A stretch of 64,000 bases of DNA from DP-19 sp036496285 (GTDB lineage: Bacteria > Desulfobacterota > Binatia > UTPRO1): positions 1-64,000 of the forward strand of contig DASXLI010000005.1 in assembly GCA_036496285.1 (NCBI GenBank). The letters run 5' to 3'. Both the position numbers and the translations under genes were made by a program. The notes beneath the pieces were generated by a model that was not told where the DNA came from, ran no database searches, and saw nothing but the letters and a program-made list of their open reading frames with translations. Shown in pieces: positions 27,617-37,087 of this stretch. Position 1 is the first letter of the stretch, and every line of letters begins with the position of its first letter.

Positions 27617-29113
27617 GTGCTCTCCGAACGCGCATCCGCTCGCCTCGTCCGCCTCACGGCGGTTGCGCTCGCCTGCGCGGCCCTCTGGCGCCTCGTGCCG
27701 GTCGTCGCCGCCCAACTGGCGGCGCCCTTCGACCTCATCTCCGAGGGGCCGCACTTGTGCACCGTGCAGGCGATCATGCGCGGCGGCGACATCTACGATC
27801 CGCGCTCGTTCCTCGACATGCCGTTCTACATGTCGCCGTACTCGCCGCTCTTCCACGTGCTCGACGCGGCGCTGCCGCAACGCGAGGCGAATCCCTTCTT
27901 CACCGGCCGCGTCCTCGCGATCGTCTTCATGAGCGGTGCCGCAATGGCCCTCTGCGCCGCGGCAGGGCGGCGCCGCGGTGGCCTTGCGCTCCTGGCGATC
28001 GCGGCGTTCTTCCTGATCCGGCCGGTGACCCTGAACACCACATACCTGCGCTCCGACAGCCTCGCGCTCTGCTGCGCCGCGTGGGCGGTCGTCGTCGCCT
28101 GGCGCTCGCGCGGGAGCGGCGGCGCGGCGGCGGCGGGCATGCTCTGCGCGCTCGCAGCGGCGGCGAAGCAGTCGTACCTCGCGCCCGGCGCTGCGTGCCT
28201 CCTCTGGCTCGCGCTCGCCCAGCGCCGGCGCCTGCCCGCGTTCCTCGCGGGCGGTGTCACGACCGGCCTCGCGCTCGCCGCGGCCGCGACCGCGTACTGG
28301 GGCACGAAATTCTGGGTCGCGATGACCGTTCCGCTGACCGACTATCCCCGTGACATCGAGAGCTTCTTCATCCACTGGCGGATGATGTTCGCACAGCCGA
28401 TCTTCGTCCTGCTGATCGCGACGGCAATCGTGGTGGCGGCGGCCATCGTGGTCACGCGGCCGCGCGCGGCGCTGGCGACGCCGTTCCTTCTCTACGCATC
28501 CTTCGCGTGGGCGCTCCAGACCTGGGTGATGACCGGGATCGGCGCCGAGAACCACGACCTCATCGAGCCGGTGCTCGCGACGTTCCTCTGGATCGTCGTC
28601 GCGCTCGCCCACGACGGAGCCGCACCGCGGCTCGACTGGCGCTGGGCGATCGGCCTCGCCGCGCTCGCGATCGCGACGGCCCTCGAGCTCCGCACCGCCG
28701 ACCCCTCCACCTACTCCGCGACGACGCAAGCGAAGACCGAGCGCTACGTCGAGGCGCGTGCGACGATGCGGCAGGCGCTCGCCGCACGCGGCCTCGATCA
28801 CGGCATGATGCTGAACCTCAAGAACTCGCAGGTCGTGCACGACTACGCCGGCGACTTCGCGATCAACGACCTCTGGATGTACATCACGGTGCTCTGGAAC
28901 ACGCGTCCCGAGACCGTCGACCGGCTGATCGCGGCGATCGAGGCCGAGCGCTTCGAGGGGATCTTCGTCTCGCCCGGCGTGGTCACCGCGGAGCACGACG
29001 TCGGCACCACGCCGTGGGCGCGCATCGTCCACGCCGTGTTCGCGCACTACCGGGTCAGGCTGCGCGGCGCCGAGGTGAACGTGCTGACGCGACGGACCGG
29101 CCCGTCCGACTGA
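27617..29113 (+). CDS. Multi-pass membrane protein, GT-C (PMT/GT39-like) glycosyltransferase type
   Basis: A 498-residue protein starting at GTG 27617. After the first helix comes a periplasmic loop DLISEGPHLCTVQAIMRGG-IYDP...YMSPYSPLFHVL, like the acidic first loop of dolichyl/undecaprenyl-phosphate-sugar-dependent transferases, followed by about eight more helices and a soluble C-terminal domain from about residue 370. The first-loop acidic residue expected for catalysis could be E43 or D55, but the fit is only general. It overlaps the convergent lnt gene by 59 bp at the 3' end. The sugar donor and acceptor are unknown. Confidence 0.65.
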   Translation: MLSERASARLVRLTAVALACAALWRLVPVVAAQLAAPFDLISEGPHLCTVQAIMRGGDIYDPRSFLDMPFYMSPYSPLFHVLDAALPQREANPFFTGRVLAIVFMSGAAMALCAAAGRRRGGLALLAIAAFFLIRPVTLNTTYLRSDSLALCCAAWAVVVAWRSRGSGGAAAAGMLCALAAAAKQSYLAPGAACLLWLALAQRRRLPAFLAGGVTTGLALAAAATAYWGTKFWVAMTVPLTDYPRDIESFFIHWRMMFAQPIFVLLIATAIVVAAAIVVTRPRAALATPFLLYASFAWALQTWVMTGIGAENHDLIEPVLATFLWIVVALAHDGAAPRLDWRWAIGLAALAIATALELRTADPSTYSATTQAKTERYVEARATMRQALAARGLDHGMMLNLKNSQVVHDYAGDFAINDLWMYITVLWNTRPETVDRLIAAIEAERFEGIFVSPGVVTAEHDVGTTPWARIVHAVFAHYRVRLRGAEVNVLTRRTGPSD

Positions 29114-30740
29114 GCAGGAGGAGCGTCCCGAGGACGAGCGCGACGGGGCCGAGCCAATCGCCCCACGCGACCGCGAGCGAGATCGGCCGATCGCGCGGCA
29201 CGACGGTCGCGACCATGGCGGTCTCCGTGTCGAGATCGCCGCGCGCCACGATGTCGCCGGCGGGCGTGATCACCGCCGAGATGCCGGTGTTGGTCGCGCG
29301 GAGCTGCGGGCGGCGCGTCTCCAGGCTGCGGAACGCCGCGCCGAGCAGGTGCTGGCGCGGCCCGGCGCCGGCCGCGAACCACGAGTCGTTCGAGAGCGTG
29401 ATGATGAGGTCGGCGCCGGCGCGGGCCGCGGCGAGCGCCAGCGTCGGGTCGAGCACGTCGTAGCAGATGAGCGGCGCGACGTGCAGCGTGCGGCCGTCCG
29501 CGAGCCGCAGCGCCACGACCGCGGTGCCGGGTCCCGCCTGCCAGGTGCCGAGCCAGGGCAGCCAGGCCCGCACGCGCGGGGTGTCGAGGAAGGCGGGCAC
29601 GCGTTCGGTCAGCGGAAAGGGCCACGCCTTGCGGTAGGTCGCGATCAGCCGCGGCCCGCCCGCGCCGCCTGTCGCCGTCGTCGCGCCCGCGGCGGTCGCG
29701 CGCGCGGCCGGCTCGAGGAAGAATGCCGCGTTGTACTCGGTGCCGCGCTCGACGTCGTAGGCGCCGAAGACGAGCGGCACTCCGGCGCGGGCCGCGTAGT
29801 CGAGGATCTCGCGGTCGAACGCGGCGCCTTCCTCGCTCTTCGGCGCCGCGAACGTCGTCGGGTACACGGTCTCGGGCCAGACGAGCAGGTCGATCGGCGC
29901 ACGGCGGCGCACCTCGTCGGACATGCGGAAATAGGTATCGAGCACCATCCGCACCGTCGCGTAGGCGCCGATCTTCGCGCGCCACTCGTCGTAGTGACTG
30001 ACGTTGCCCTGCACGATGCCGGCGGTCACGGGCGTGCCGCCGTCGAGCGCGTCGAGCTGGCGCAGGCGGAGCGCGCCATAGGCGAGGAGCGCGCCGGCGA
30101 GCGCGACGATCGCCAGCGCCGGCGCGCGGGCAGCACGGAGGCGCGTCGCGAGCGGCGGCGCGGCGCGCTCGTCCGCGGCCCCCCCGCCGAGCGCGTACCA
30201 CAGCTCGACCGCGGCGGCGTTGGCGACGAGCAGCACGAGGCTCAGCCCCGGGGCGCCGGCGAGGTCGGCCGCCTGGCGCATCCAGCGCGAGGCATACAGC
30301 CCGTGCCCGAGCGTGTCGCCGAAGAGCTTCGGCAGCGCCCATTCGGTGCCGACGTAGAGACACGCGCTGGCGAGCGCCGCCGCGAGCCAGCCCATGCGAG
30401 TGCGCGCGAAGCGCCGGACGAGCGCCAGTACCACGAGCTGCGGCTGCACGAGCGGCCCGGCGAGGCCGAGCGCCACGAGAGCGCCGGCGAGCGGCAGCCC
30501 GGTGTAGGTACGGATCGCGCTCGCGAACCAGCCGAACACTGCGAGCGTGAAGCACGCCGACATGAGGAGGCCGCTCGCGAGCGCGCGCGGCCACGAGCGC
30601 GCGCGGTCGAGCGCCACCAGCCAGGGCACGAGGCCGATCCAGCCGAGCACGAGCCAGAGCGGCTCGAGCCGTGCGTACAGCGCGTAGGCCGAGGCGCTCG
30701 CCGCGGCGGCGGCGACGGTGCGGAACGCGCGGATGCTCAG
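29055..30740 (-). CDS. lnt: Apolipoprotein N-acyltransferase (probable CTG start)
   Basis: An inner-membrane enzyme that adds the third acyl chain to lipoproteins, about 561 residues. The N-terminal third has six helices; the periplasmic nitrilase-like domain carries the triad E290 (LLVWPET), K371 (YRKAWPFPL) and C426 (PLICYDV). A final helix anchors the C-terminus. No ATG, GTG or TTG lies in frame between the upstream gene and helix 1, but a CTG at 30740 overlaps the previous stop as CTGA, giving LSIRAFRTVAAAA as N-terminus. The 3' end overlaps the convergent membrane-protein gene by 59 bp. Confidence 0.9.
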   Translation of the reverse strand: MSIRAFRTVAAAAASASAYALYARLEPLWLVLGWIGLVPWLVALDRARSWPRALASGLLMSACFTLAVFGWFASAIRTYTGLPLAGALVALGLAGPLVQPQLVVLALVRRFARTRMGWLAAALASACLYVGTEWALPKLFGDTLGHGLYASRWMRQAADLAGAPGLSLVLLVANAAAVELWYALGGGAADERAAPPLATRLRAARAPALAIVALAGALLAYGALRLRQLDALDGGTPVTAGIVQGNVSHYDEWRAKIGAYATVRMVLDTYFRMSDEVRRRAPIDLLVWPETVYPTTFAAPKSEEGAAFDREILDYAARAGVPLVFGAYDVERGTEYNAAFFLEPAARATAAGATTATGGAGGPRLIATYRKAWPFPLTERVPAFLDTPRVRAWLPWLGTWQAGPGTAVVALRLADGRTLHVAPLICYDVLDPTLALAAARAGADLIITLSNDSWFAAGAGPRQHLLGAAFRSLETRRPQLRATNTGISAVITPAGDIVARGDLDTETAMVATVVPRDRPISLAVAWGDWLGPVALVLGTLLLLSRTGRSVASARSPRRRAA

Positions 30741-31471
30741 GGGAGCCGTGACTCGTGCGATTTCTCGGGCACGTCGAGCATCTTCCCCAGGCCCGGCAGC
30801 GCGAGCTCCGGCGGCACGACCCGGTCGGCCGGCACGGCGATCGGCTCGCCGCGGTCGTTCACGAAGTCGTAGTCGGGATGGAACATCAGGATCGCCGGGA
30901 GCTGCTGGCCGTCGTCGGTCGTCTGGTAGTGGCGGACGTAGCCCTCGGGCAGCGGGTAGTCGTCGGGCACGACGAGGCCGCGCTTGATCGGCTTCGTGCC
31001 GGGCAGCGGAAACACCGTGATCCCTCCCGTCTCGCCCGCGGCGATGAGTGCCGGGATCGCGTCGCGCGCGTCGATGTTCGGCTTCTCGTCGTCGGTGTTG
31101 CCGGCCGCGGCCTTCGGCCGCTCCACCCGATGGGGCACGACGTGCTCGCGCGCGCCGCCGGGTGCCAGCGGCGCCGCGACCGCCGCGAGCGCCGGTTGGC
31201 TCGGCACCGTGGCCGCGTGCGCGGGCGCCCCGGCATCCGGCGCAACCGCGTCGGCGACGGGCGCCGCGCTCTCCGCACGCGTCGCGACCCGCGGCGGCGG
31301 CGCGCTGCGCGGCCCCATGCGGATCATGGCGATCGCCAGCAGCGTCCCTCCGACCGGCAGCACGACCAGCGCCGCGATCAGCCAGCCGAGCCGGCCTGTC
31401 CCGCGCGACTCGAGCGTCCGCACGCCGTCGCCGTCCACCCGTACTCGCGGCTGTCGGGGGTGGCTCGCCAT
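30737..31471 (-). CDS. Membrane-anchored hypothetical protein
   Basis: A 244-residue protein of unknown family. A basic N-terminus is followed by one transmembrane segment (about 29-50, GWLIAALVVLPVGGTLLAIAM), then a low-complexity Ala/Pro stretch (about 55-110) and a conserved-looking C-terminal domain (about 125-235) with FPLPGTKPIKRGLVVPDDYPLPEGYVRHYQTTDDG and ILMFHPDYDFVNDRG. It ends in a 4-bp overlap with lnt and is probably cotranscribed with it, which suggests but does not show a cell-envelope role. The ATG at 31471 is chosen because the longer frame lacks a ribosome site. Confidence 0.65.
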   Translation of the reverse strand: MASHPRQPRVRVDGDGVRTLESRGTGRLGWLIAALVVLPVGGTLLAIAMIRMGPRSAPPPRVATRAESAAPVADAVAPDAGAPAHAATVPSQPALAAVAAPLAPGGAREHVVPHRVERPKAAAGNTDDEKPNIDARDAIPALIAAGETGGITVFPLPGTKPIKRGLVVPDDYPLPEGYVRHYQTTDDGQQLPAILMFHPDYDFVNDRGEPIAVPADRVVPPELALPGLGKMLDVPEKSHESRLP

Positions 31472-31566
31472 TGCGTGCGACGAAATATATGAGAGGCCGC
31501 GCGCACGCCGCAACCGAGGTGCGCGACACCACAATCGACGATGACGTCGCGCGTCGTACCACGACC

Positions 31567-32436
31567 ATGACCGAGACCGCGCGCGTCTGCGCCACGTTCC
31601 GCACCCGCGCCTACGGCCGGACCGCACGGGCCGTCGCGGCGGTCTGCAGCGCGCTCGCGGGGATCGATCTCCTGCTGCTGCTCGCGGCGCTCCGCCTCGC
31701 GACCGACCCGCCGCTCATGCCGCTCGACGTGATCCAGCTCTTCCTGCTCGGGTGCGCGGCGCCCGCGGGCGTCGCCTGGGCGATCGGCCGCGCAGCGGAG
31801 GCGGTCGTCGAGGTCGACGGCGACGACGTCGTCGTGCAGCGCCGCGCTCAGCGCATCGAGGTGCCGAGCGGCGCGATCGCGCAGGTCCGACCGTGGTGGC
31901 TTCCCCTGCCCGCTCCCGGCGTCACGCTCCGCCTGCGCTCGGGCCGGACGCTGCCCTACGGCATCGCGCTCGCGGACCCGGCGAGCCTCGTCGCAGCGCT
32001 CGGCGAGCTCGCCGGCGTCGCCGACGTGCCGCCCGCGACCGATCCGCGGCTCGTCTACGCGAAGGCGCGCGCCCCGTATCGGACGCGGCAGCGTTGGTAT
32101 CGCGTGCTCGCGAAGTTCGTCCTCTTCGCGCTCGTACCGACGGCAGTGCTCTTCAACGCGCACCAGCACATCGCCTACGGCGGCCTCCTCGGCCAGTACT
32201 ACCTGCTCGGCCTCGGCGCCTACCTCCGGACACTCGCCCTCTACTGGACGACCGTGACGATCTACCTCGCGCTGTACGCCAGCGCGTGGCGCGCCGGGGC
32301 GGAGGTGCTCTGCTTGGGCACCGCCGCCGTCGCACCCTCGCGCGCGGCGGGGGTGCGACGGCTGGCGGAGATCGGATGCGCGCTCGGCTACTACGCCGGC
32401 GCGCTCGTCATCCTGGCGTTGCGCTTCGTCTCGTAG
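31567..32436 (+). CDS. Hypothetical integral membrane protein
   Basis: A 289-residue protein with two N-terminal helices (about 22-65), a soluble beta-rich segment (about 75-165: VEVDGDDVVVQRRAQRIEVPSGAIAQVRPWWLPLPAPG), reminiscent of a bacterial PH/YdbT-like domain, and three or four C-terminal helices. The start at 31567 is preferred to one at 31489. It is divergent from the lnt operon with about 95 bp between. No family is claimed with confidence. Confidence 0.6.
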   Translation: MTETARVCATFRTRAYGRTARAVAAVCSALAGIDLLLLLAALRLATDPPLMPLDVIQLFLLGCAAPAGVAWAIGRAAEAVVEVDGDDVVVQRRAQRIEVPSGAIAQVRPWWLPLPAPGVTLRLRSGRTLPYGIALADPASLVAALGELAGVADVPPATDPRLVYAKARAPYRTRQRWYRVLAKFVLFALVPTAVLFNAHQHIAYGGLLGQYYLLGLGAYLRTLALYWTTVTIYLALYASAWRAGAEVLCLGTAAVAPSRAAGVRRLAEIGCALGYYAGALVILALRFVS

Positions 32437-32442
32437 CCCGGC

Positions 32443-33528
32443 TCACGGCGTCGCGGGAGTGAAGGTGGAGAGGGCCCACCCCATGCGCTCGTGGCCGAAC
32501 TGGTTCCACACGGGGTTCTGGCCGCCGCTGATCGTCGAGAAGTCCGGCGGGCCCGAGCCGCTGCCCGTGCCGCCGAAGATGCCGACGCCGATGGTCGACG
32601 ACAGATAGTACGTCGGATGCGTGTCGTCCGACTGGATGTAGTCGTAGCTGGTGCTGGCGTTCGCGAAGTGCGTGTTGGCATCGCGGATCGTCGAGCGCAG
32701 CGTCGTGGTGATGCGGGTCACATAGGCGGCCTCGGACTCGCCCTGCACGTAGCGGAGCGCGTCGGAGTCGATCTGGCCGTCGCCGTTCGAGTCGTAGTCG
32801 GCGCCCATGTACTGCGCGAAATCGTCGGCACACTTGAAGCCGTACGTGTTCGCGAAGTTGCAGGCGCGCCAGTTCATACGCGCGATGTAGGGCAGGAACA
32901 CGTTCTGCTTGTTGACCTTCGCGTGCGTCGTGGCGTCGGTGCAGTTGGTGAGCGCGTTGTCGGCGGCGTAGCCCGGGTAGTAGAGGTTGGCGATGATCTT
33001 CACCTTGGTGTTGGCGTTGGCATTGGCGTTGATGAACGTCATCGCGTTCTGCTGATACGTAGTGCAGTTGGCCAGCGCGGTATCGAGCGGCGCATAGTTG
33101 CAGGTGCCGCTCTGCCCGGCGAAGCTGCTCCGCGCCTGCAGGCCGTCGTTGCCGCACATCTCGAACGTGACGACGCGCGTCTTCGCGTCCTGCATGTACG
33201 ACTTCTCGGCGACGATCTTGTTGTTGTAGATGTCGGAGGCGACCGCGCCCGACTTGCAGCGGCGGATCACTTCGATGTCGGCGTTCCACAGCGCGGAGGC
33301 GTACTCACCGTCCGCCCACGGGGCGGCGCGGCGCGCGACGTTCGACAGCGAGCCGTGATACCCGGCGTAGATCGAATCGCCGTATCCCACGACGCGATAG
33401 ACGGTCGAGGTGTTCGCCCGATTGATCGTCCAGGATGTGTTCTGCGTGATCGTGTTGGCCGACGCCGGCGTGCCGATGAGCGCCGCCGCGAGACCGAGAT
33501 ACGGGAGCAGTCCGAACCTCTGCTTCAT
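32443..33528 (-). CDS. Secreted SGNH/GDSL hydrolase with EF-hand-like loop
   Basis: An exported esterase/lipase-like protein, 361 residues, starting after a strong AGGAGG site. The signal peptide ends near residue 24 (ASA). SGNH blocks are block I GYGDSIYAG with nucleophile S52, block III CGNDG (N127) and block V DDTHP with D302 and H304. A calcium-type loop DYDSNGDGQIDSD at 244-256 matches dockerin/EF-hand spacing. Nine or more cysteines suggest disulfides in the periplasm or outside. The substrate is unknown; the codons are less G+C-extreme than in neighbouring housekeeping genes. Confidence 0.82.
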   Translation of the reverse strand: MKQRFGLLPYLGLAAALIGTPASANTITQNTSWTINRANTSTVYRVVGYGDSIYAGYHGSLSNVARRAAPWADGEYASALWNADIEVIRRCKSGAVASDIYNNKIVAEKSYMQDAKTRVVTFEMCGNDGLQARSSFAGQSGTCNYAPLDTALANCTTYQQNAMTFINANANANTKVKIIANLYYPGYAADNALTNCTDATTHAKVNKQNVFLPYIARMNWRACNFANTYGFKCADDFAQYMGADYDSNGDGQIDSDALRYVQGESEAAYVTRITTTLRSTIRDANTHFANASTSYDYIQSDDTHPTYYLSSTIGVGIFGGTGSGSGPPDFSTISGGQNPVWNQFGHERMGWALSTFTPATP

Positions 33529-33683
33529 CGCAAAGCCTCCTCGCGCTGTGAGTCGCTGGACCGCGACTTGGGGTGTCGCCGACTACCACGGCTTTGCGTG
33601 AGTTGGCCAGCAAAAAATGGTCGGCAGCGTGCCGAAAACACCTGCGACATTGACACCTTGCGTTGAGCGGCCGGTTGCGCGCG

Positions 33684-34007
33684 TCAGGGCCGGTCGAACG
33701 GATCGACGCCGGCGCACGGGTTGCGGCGGAGCCGGTGCGCGTCGTCGGTGACGAAGGCGTTCACCAGGTTCCGCCCCCGGCAGAGTGCCCGCAGACAACC
33801 CTGCGGAGAGCCGTAGGCGCGGCTCCCCTTGGGGCTGTCGCACTCGCCGACGTTCGGAACGACGTCGGTCTCGCCCCGCGCCCGCGACGCGGCGCGGCCC
33901 TCGGCGCGCCGCCGTTCCGCAATCGGACGGATGGCGGCGGCCCCCCCGGCGGGGGCGCAAAGCATCGTGGCCAGAACGACCATGGGGACGAGTCTCGATC
34001 CGTGCAT
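33684..34007 (-). CDS. Small exported Cys-containing protein
   Basis: A 107-residue protein with ATG at 34007 and a good signal peptide (MHGSRLVPMVVLATMLCAP, cleavage near GGAAA). The mature part has an Arg-rich segment and then a C-terminal region with four cysteines (GECDSPKGS, GCLRALCRGR and NPCAGVDPF). No known family. It is divergent from the SDR gene at 34106, with about 100 bp between them. An upstream frame to 34103 exists but would destroy the signal peptide. Confidence 0.5.
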   Translation of the reverse strand: MHGSRLVPMVVLATMLCAPAGGAAAIRPIAERRRAEGRAASRARGETDVVPNVGECDSPKGSRAYGSPQGCLRALCRGRNLVNAFVTDDAHRLRRNPCAGVDPFDRP

Positions 34008-34105
34008 GGACCGGACCGTAGTGCCGTGGTCGCGCGGACGCACGGCTACTCGGCGCCGTCGCGGCGCGCTGGACTCGTGGCCGACAGAATGCGAAGCACG
34101 CATCC

Positions 34106-34972
34106 ATGACGGCGTTTCGCGACAGCACGGTGCTCCTCACCGGAGCGGCAAGCGGCCTCGGGCTTCTCATGGCGCGGCAGATGGGCGCCGAGGGCGCGCG
34201 GCTCGTACTCTGGGACGTCAACGCCGCCGGGCTCGACAGCGCGCGCGCCGAGCTGCAGCGGAGCGGCGTGCAGGTCGCGACGTACACCTGCGACCTGAGC
34301 GACCGCGACGCGATCGCCGCCACCGCCGCCCGCACGCTCGCCGAGCAGGGCCCGGTCGACATCCTCGTCAACAACGCCGGCATCGTCTCCGGCAAGACCC
34401 TGCTCGACGCCTCCGACGCCGACATCGAGCGCACCTTCGCGGTCAACTCACTGGCACTCTTCTGGACGACGCGCGCCTTCCTGCCCGGCATGCTGGCGCG
34501 CAACCGCGGCCACATCGTCACGATCGCCTCCGCGGCGGGGATCGTCGGCACCGCGAAACTCGTCGACTACTGCGCGAGCAAGCACGCGGCGGTCGGCTTC
34601 GACGAGGCGCTCCGCCTGGAGCTGCGGCGCGAGCGCCGTCCGATCGTCACGACCGTCGTCTGCCCGTTCTACGTCTCGACCGGCATGTTCACCGGCGTGC
34701 GGACGCGCTTCTCCTGGCTGCTGCCGATCCTCGAGCCCGCGTATGCCGTGAAGCGCATCCTGCACGGCATCCGGCAGAACCAGCGCCGGATCATCATGCC
34801 GCGGCTCGTGGCGCTCACCTATCTCGGCCGGCTCATGCCGGTCGCGGCGTTCGACGCGCTGATGGAGTTCCTCGGCGTGAGCCGCAGCATGGACGAGTTC
34901 CGCGGCCGTGCCCCGATCGCCGAGCCCGCGCGGGTCGACGCCCCGCGTGCCGCGGACGGCGCCCGGCGCTGA
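34106..34972 (+). CDS. Short-chain dehydrogenase/reductase, SDR16C/RDH10-like
   Basis: A classical dehydrogenase, 288 residues: TGAASGLG (12-19), NNAG (89-92), catalytic S142, Y155 and K159 (YCASK), then VCPFYVSTGMFTGV. The long C-terminal extension with YAVKRILHGIRQNQRRIIMPR and LGRLMPV resembles the retinol/17-beta-hydroxysteroid dehydrogenase branch that handles lipophilic alcohols. It converges on the UbiB-like gene with no gap (stop at 34972, next gene ends at 34973). Not closely similar to the tandem pair at 4.6-6.6 kb. Confidence 0.87.
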   Translation: MTAFRDSTVLLTGAASGLGLLMARQMGAEGARLVLWDVNAAGLDSARAELQRSGVQVATYTCDLSDRDAIAATAARTLAEQGPVDILVNNAGIVSGKTLLDASDADIERTFAVNSLALFWTTRAFLPGMLARNRGHIVTIASAAGIVGTAKLVDYCASKHAAVGFDEALRLELRRERRPIVTTVVCPFYVSTGMFTGVRTRFSWLLPILEPAYAVKRILHGIRQNQRRIIMPRLVALTYLGRLMPVAAFDALMEFLGVSRSMDEFRGRAPIAEPARVDAPRAADGARR

Positions 34973-36538
34973 TCAGGCAGCGGGCGTGTCCGCCGCGTCG
35001 GCGGCCGGCCGCGATGCGTCCTCGGCGGCGTCGATCGGGCCGGCGCGCAGCAGGCTCTCGATGAGCGCGCGATCGGCGAGGAGCGACGTGTCGCGCAGGA
35101 ACATCTTGCCGTAGCGCTCGAAGTAGAGGAGCTGCTTGGCCAGTAGGAACGTGCCGCGGTCGAACGCGGTGCCGCGCCCGCCGTACTGCTCGACGCCGAC
35201 GTGCAGCCGGCGCTGGCGGCGGAAGCGCGCCAGCGACTCGCGCAGGCTACGGCGCTCGACCGGCCGTCCCTCCGCCTCGGCAACCTTGCCCTGGATCGCG
35301 GCGAGGAAGCTCCCGAGGCTCGCCTCGCCGAACGGTCGCGTCAGCATCGGCTCGAGGATGCCTTGCGAGAAGCGCGCCAGCGTCCGCTCGTCGAGGCCGA
35401 GGCTCTCGATCAGCGCCGGGCCGTAAGCGGCGAGCAGCTCGCGTGCGACGTCGTCCCACGCGCTCGCGTCGCCGAGCGCGCCCTCGATCGAGCGCTTCAG
35501 GAACTGGTGCGTGTGCGGGTCGAGACGGCCGACGATGCCCCAGTCGAGGACGCCGACGCGCCCGTCGTGCAGCACCAGCAGGTTCCCTGCGTGCACGTCA
35601 CCGTGGAAGGTGCCGTCGCGCAGCGCCGTGATGAACCAGGCCCGCACCAGCTGCTCGAGGAGCGGCCGCGGGTCGAGGCCGTGCGCGGCGATACCCGCGA
35701 CGTCGTCGATCGGAATGCCGTCGAGGTACTCCATCGTGAGCACGCGCTGGCCGGAGAGCGCCGGCAGCGGCTCCGGCACGACGATCAGCGAGAGGCCGAG
35801 GTGCGCGAGCAGCTCGCGGTGGTGGATCATCGCGCGCGCCTCGTTGCGCAGATCGAGCTCCTCGGCGAGCTGCTGGCGAAAGCCGTCGAGCTGGCGGACG
35901 AGCTGCCCGGCCTCCGGGATGCCGACGCGAAACGCGAGGAACTCGAAGAGCGGGCCCATCAGCCGGAGGTCGGTCGCGACCTGCGCCTCGATGCCCGGCC
36001 GCAGCACCTTCACCGCGACCCGCCGGCCGCCGTGCAGGCGCGCCCGGTGCACGACCGCGATCGAGGCGCTGCCGATCGGCGGCTCCTCGAACTCGGCGAA
36101 GGCCGACGCGAGCGGCGTACCGAGCGCCAGCTCGACCGCGTTGCGCACGTCGTCGAAGGGCACGGGCGTGCCAGTGTCGAGGCAGGCGCGGAACTCGTCG
36201 GCGACCTCCTCGCCGAACGCGCCCGGCGCCGAGGCGACCAGCTGTCCGATCTTGACGAAGGTCCCGCCGAGCGCCTCGAAGATTTCGCGCAGCGGCCGCG
36301 CGAACGCGTGGGCCCCGGACGTCCCGCCGAACAGGCGGCGGACGGTCGGCGCCGCGAGGTGGCGGGTCACGACTGTCGCGACGCGGGTGACGCGCCGGCG
36401 GAGCGCCCGTCGATCCGGCTGCGGGAGCCGCAAGGGAAACACCTGCGACGAGGAGAACGGCACGCCCTCGAGCTGTAACAGGCGACGGCCCCGATGACCA
36501 CTCGCCGCGCCCGCGCCTTGCGAGCGACGGCGCGGCAT
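34973..36538 (-). CDS. ABC1/UbiB-family atypical kinase
   Basis: A 521-residue protein-kinase-like ATPase of the ADCK/UbiB family involved in quinone biosynthesis or lipid homeostasis. The family signature KxGQ is at K96-Q99 (TFVKIGQL), the ATP-site Lys is K177 (RVAVKVLRP), followed by EELDLRNEA (226-234), the catalytic loop FHGDVHAGNL (311-320) and metal-binding D332 (LDWGIVG). The C-terminal region is helical with no evident membrane helix, unlike UbiB proper. It is divergent from the guanine-deaminase-like gene with 23 bp between starts. Confidence 0.88.
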   Translation of the reverse strand: MPRRRSQGAGAASGHRGRRLLQLEGVPFSSSQVFPLRLPQPDRRALRRRVTRVATVVTRHLAAPTVRRLFGGTSGAHAFARPLREIFEALGGTFVKIGQLVASAPGAFGEEVADEFRACLDTGTPVPFDDVRNAVELALGTPLASAFAEFEEPPIGSASIAVVHRARLHGGRRVAVKVLRPGIEAQVATDLRLMGPLFEFLAFRVGIPEAGQLVRQLDGFRQQLAEELDLRNEARAMIHHRELLAHLGLSLIVVPEPLPALSGQRVLTMEYLDGIPIDDVAGIAAHGLDPRPLLEQLVRAWFITALRDGTFHGDVHAGNLLVLHDGRVGVLDWGIVGRLDPHTHQFLKRSIEGALGDASAWDDVARELLAAYGPALIESLGLDERTLARFSQGILEPMLTRPFGEASLGSFLAAIQGKVAEAEGRPVERRSLRESLARFRRQRRLHVGVEQYGGRGTAFDRGTFLLAKQLLYFERYGKMFLRDTSLLADRALIESLLRAGPIDAAEDASRPAADAADTPAA

Positions 36539-36561
36539 CCTATGCAGGCCGCGAGCCCACG

Positions 36562-37032
36562 GTGCGGGACGACGATCTCATGCGACGGGCGATCGCCCTC
36601 GCGCGCGCGCAGCTCGAGAGCGACGCCGGCGGTCCGTTCGGCGCGGTGATCGCGCGCGACGGACGGATCGTCGCCGAGGGCGTGAACCGCGTGCCGTCGA
36701 CCAACGACCCGACGGCGCACGCCGAGCTCGTCGCGATCCGCGCCGCGTGCGCCTCGCTCGCGACGTTCAGCCTGGCGGGCTGCACGATCTACGCGAGCTG
36801 CGAGCCCTGCCCCATGTGCCTCGCGGCGATCTACTGGGCCCGGCTCGACGCGGTCGTGTTCGCCGCCGGCCGCGCCGACGCCGCCGGCATCGGCTTCGAC
36901 GACGCCCGCATCTACGACGAGCTCGCCGTGCCCGGGGACGCGCGCAGCGTGCCGGCGCGCGTGTTGCTCGCCGACGAGGCGCGCGCCGTGCTGGCCGCCT
37001 GGAACGCGAAGCCCGACAAGGTCCGCTACTGA
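36562..37032 (+). CDS. Nucleoside/guanine deaminase (CDA zinc fold)
   Basis: A zinc-dependent deaminase of 156 residues. Zinc ligands and catalytic acid are H53-A-E55 (PTAHAEL) and C83-x2-C86 (EPCPMC). The C-terminal IGFDDARIYDELA and the terminal PDKVRY resemble guanine deaminase of the Bacillus GuaD type, which has the same length; tRNA adenosine deaminase TadA is less likely because of this tail. GTG at 36562 gives the expected first helix; an ATG at 36580 would cut it. It would deaminate guanine to xanthine if the assignment is right. Confidence 0.8.
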   Translation: MRDDDLMRRAIALARAQLESDAGGPFGAVIARDGRIVAEGVNRVPSTNDPTAHAELVAIRAACASLATFSLAGCTIYASCEPCPMCLAAIYWARLDAVVFAAGRADAAGIGFDDARIYDELAVPGDARSVPARVLLADEARAVLAAWNAKPDKVRY

Positions 37033-37039
37033 GGACGCC

Positions 37040-37069
37040 GCACGGGAGGCTCCATGGCTCCTCCCGTGC
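37040..37069. terminator. Hairpin between convergent genes
   Basis: A perfect 10-bp inverted repeat GCACGGGAGG / CCTCCCGTGC (37040-37049 and 37060-37069) with a 10-base loop. It lies 8 bp after the deaminase stop and 18 bp before the stop of the small secreted protein on the other strand. No T run is present. Confidence 0.6.
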
Positions 37070-37087
37070 GCTGCCGCGAGGTGGACG

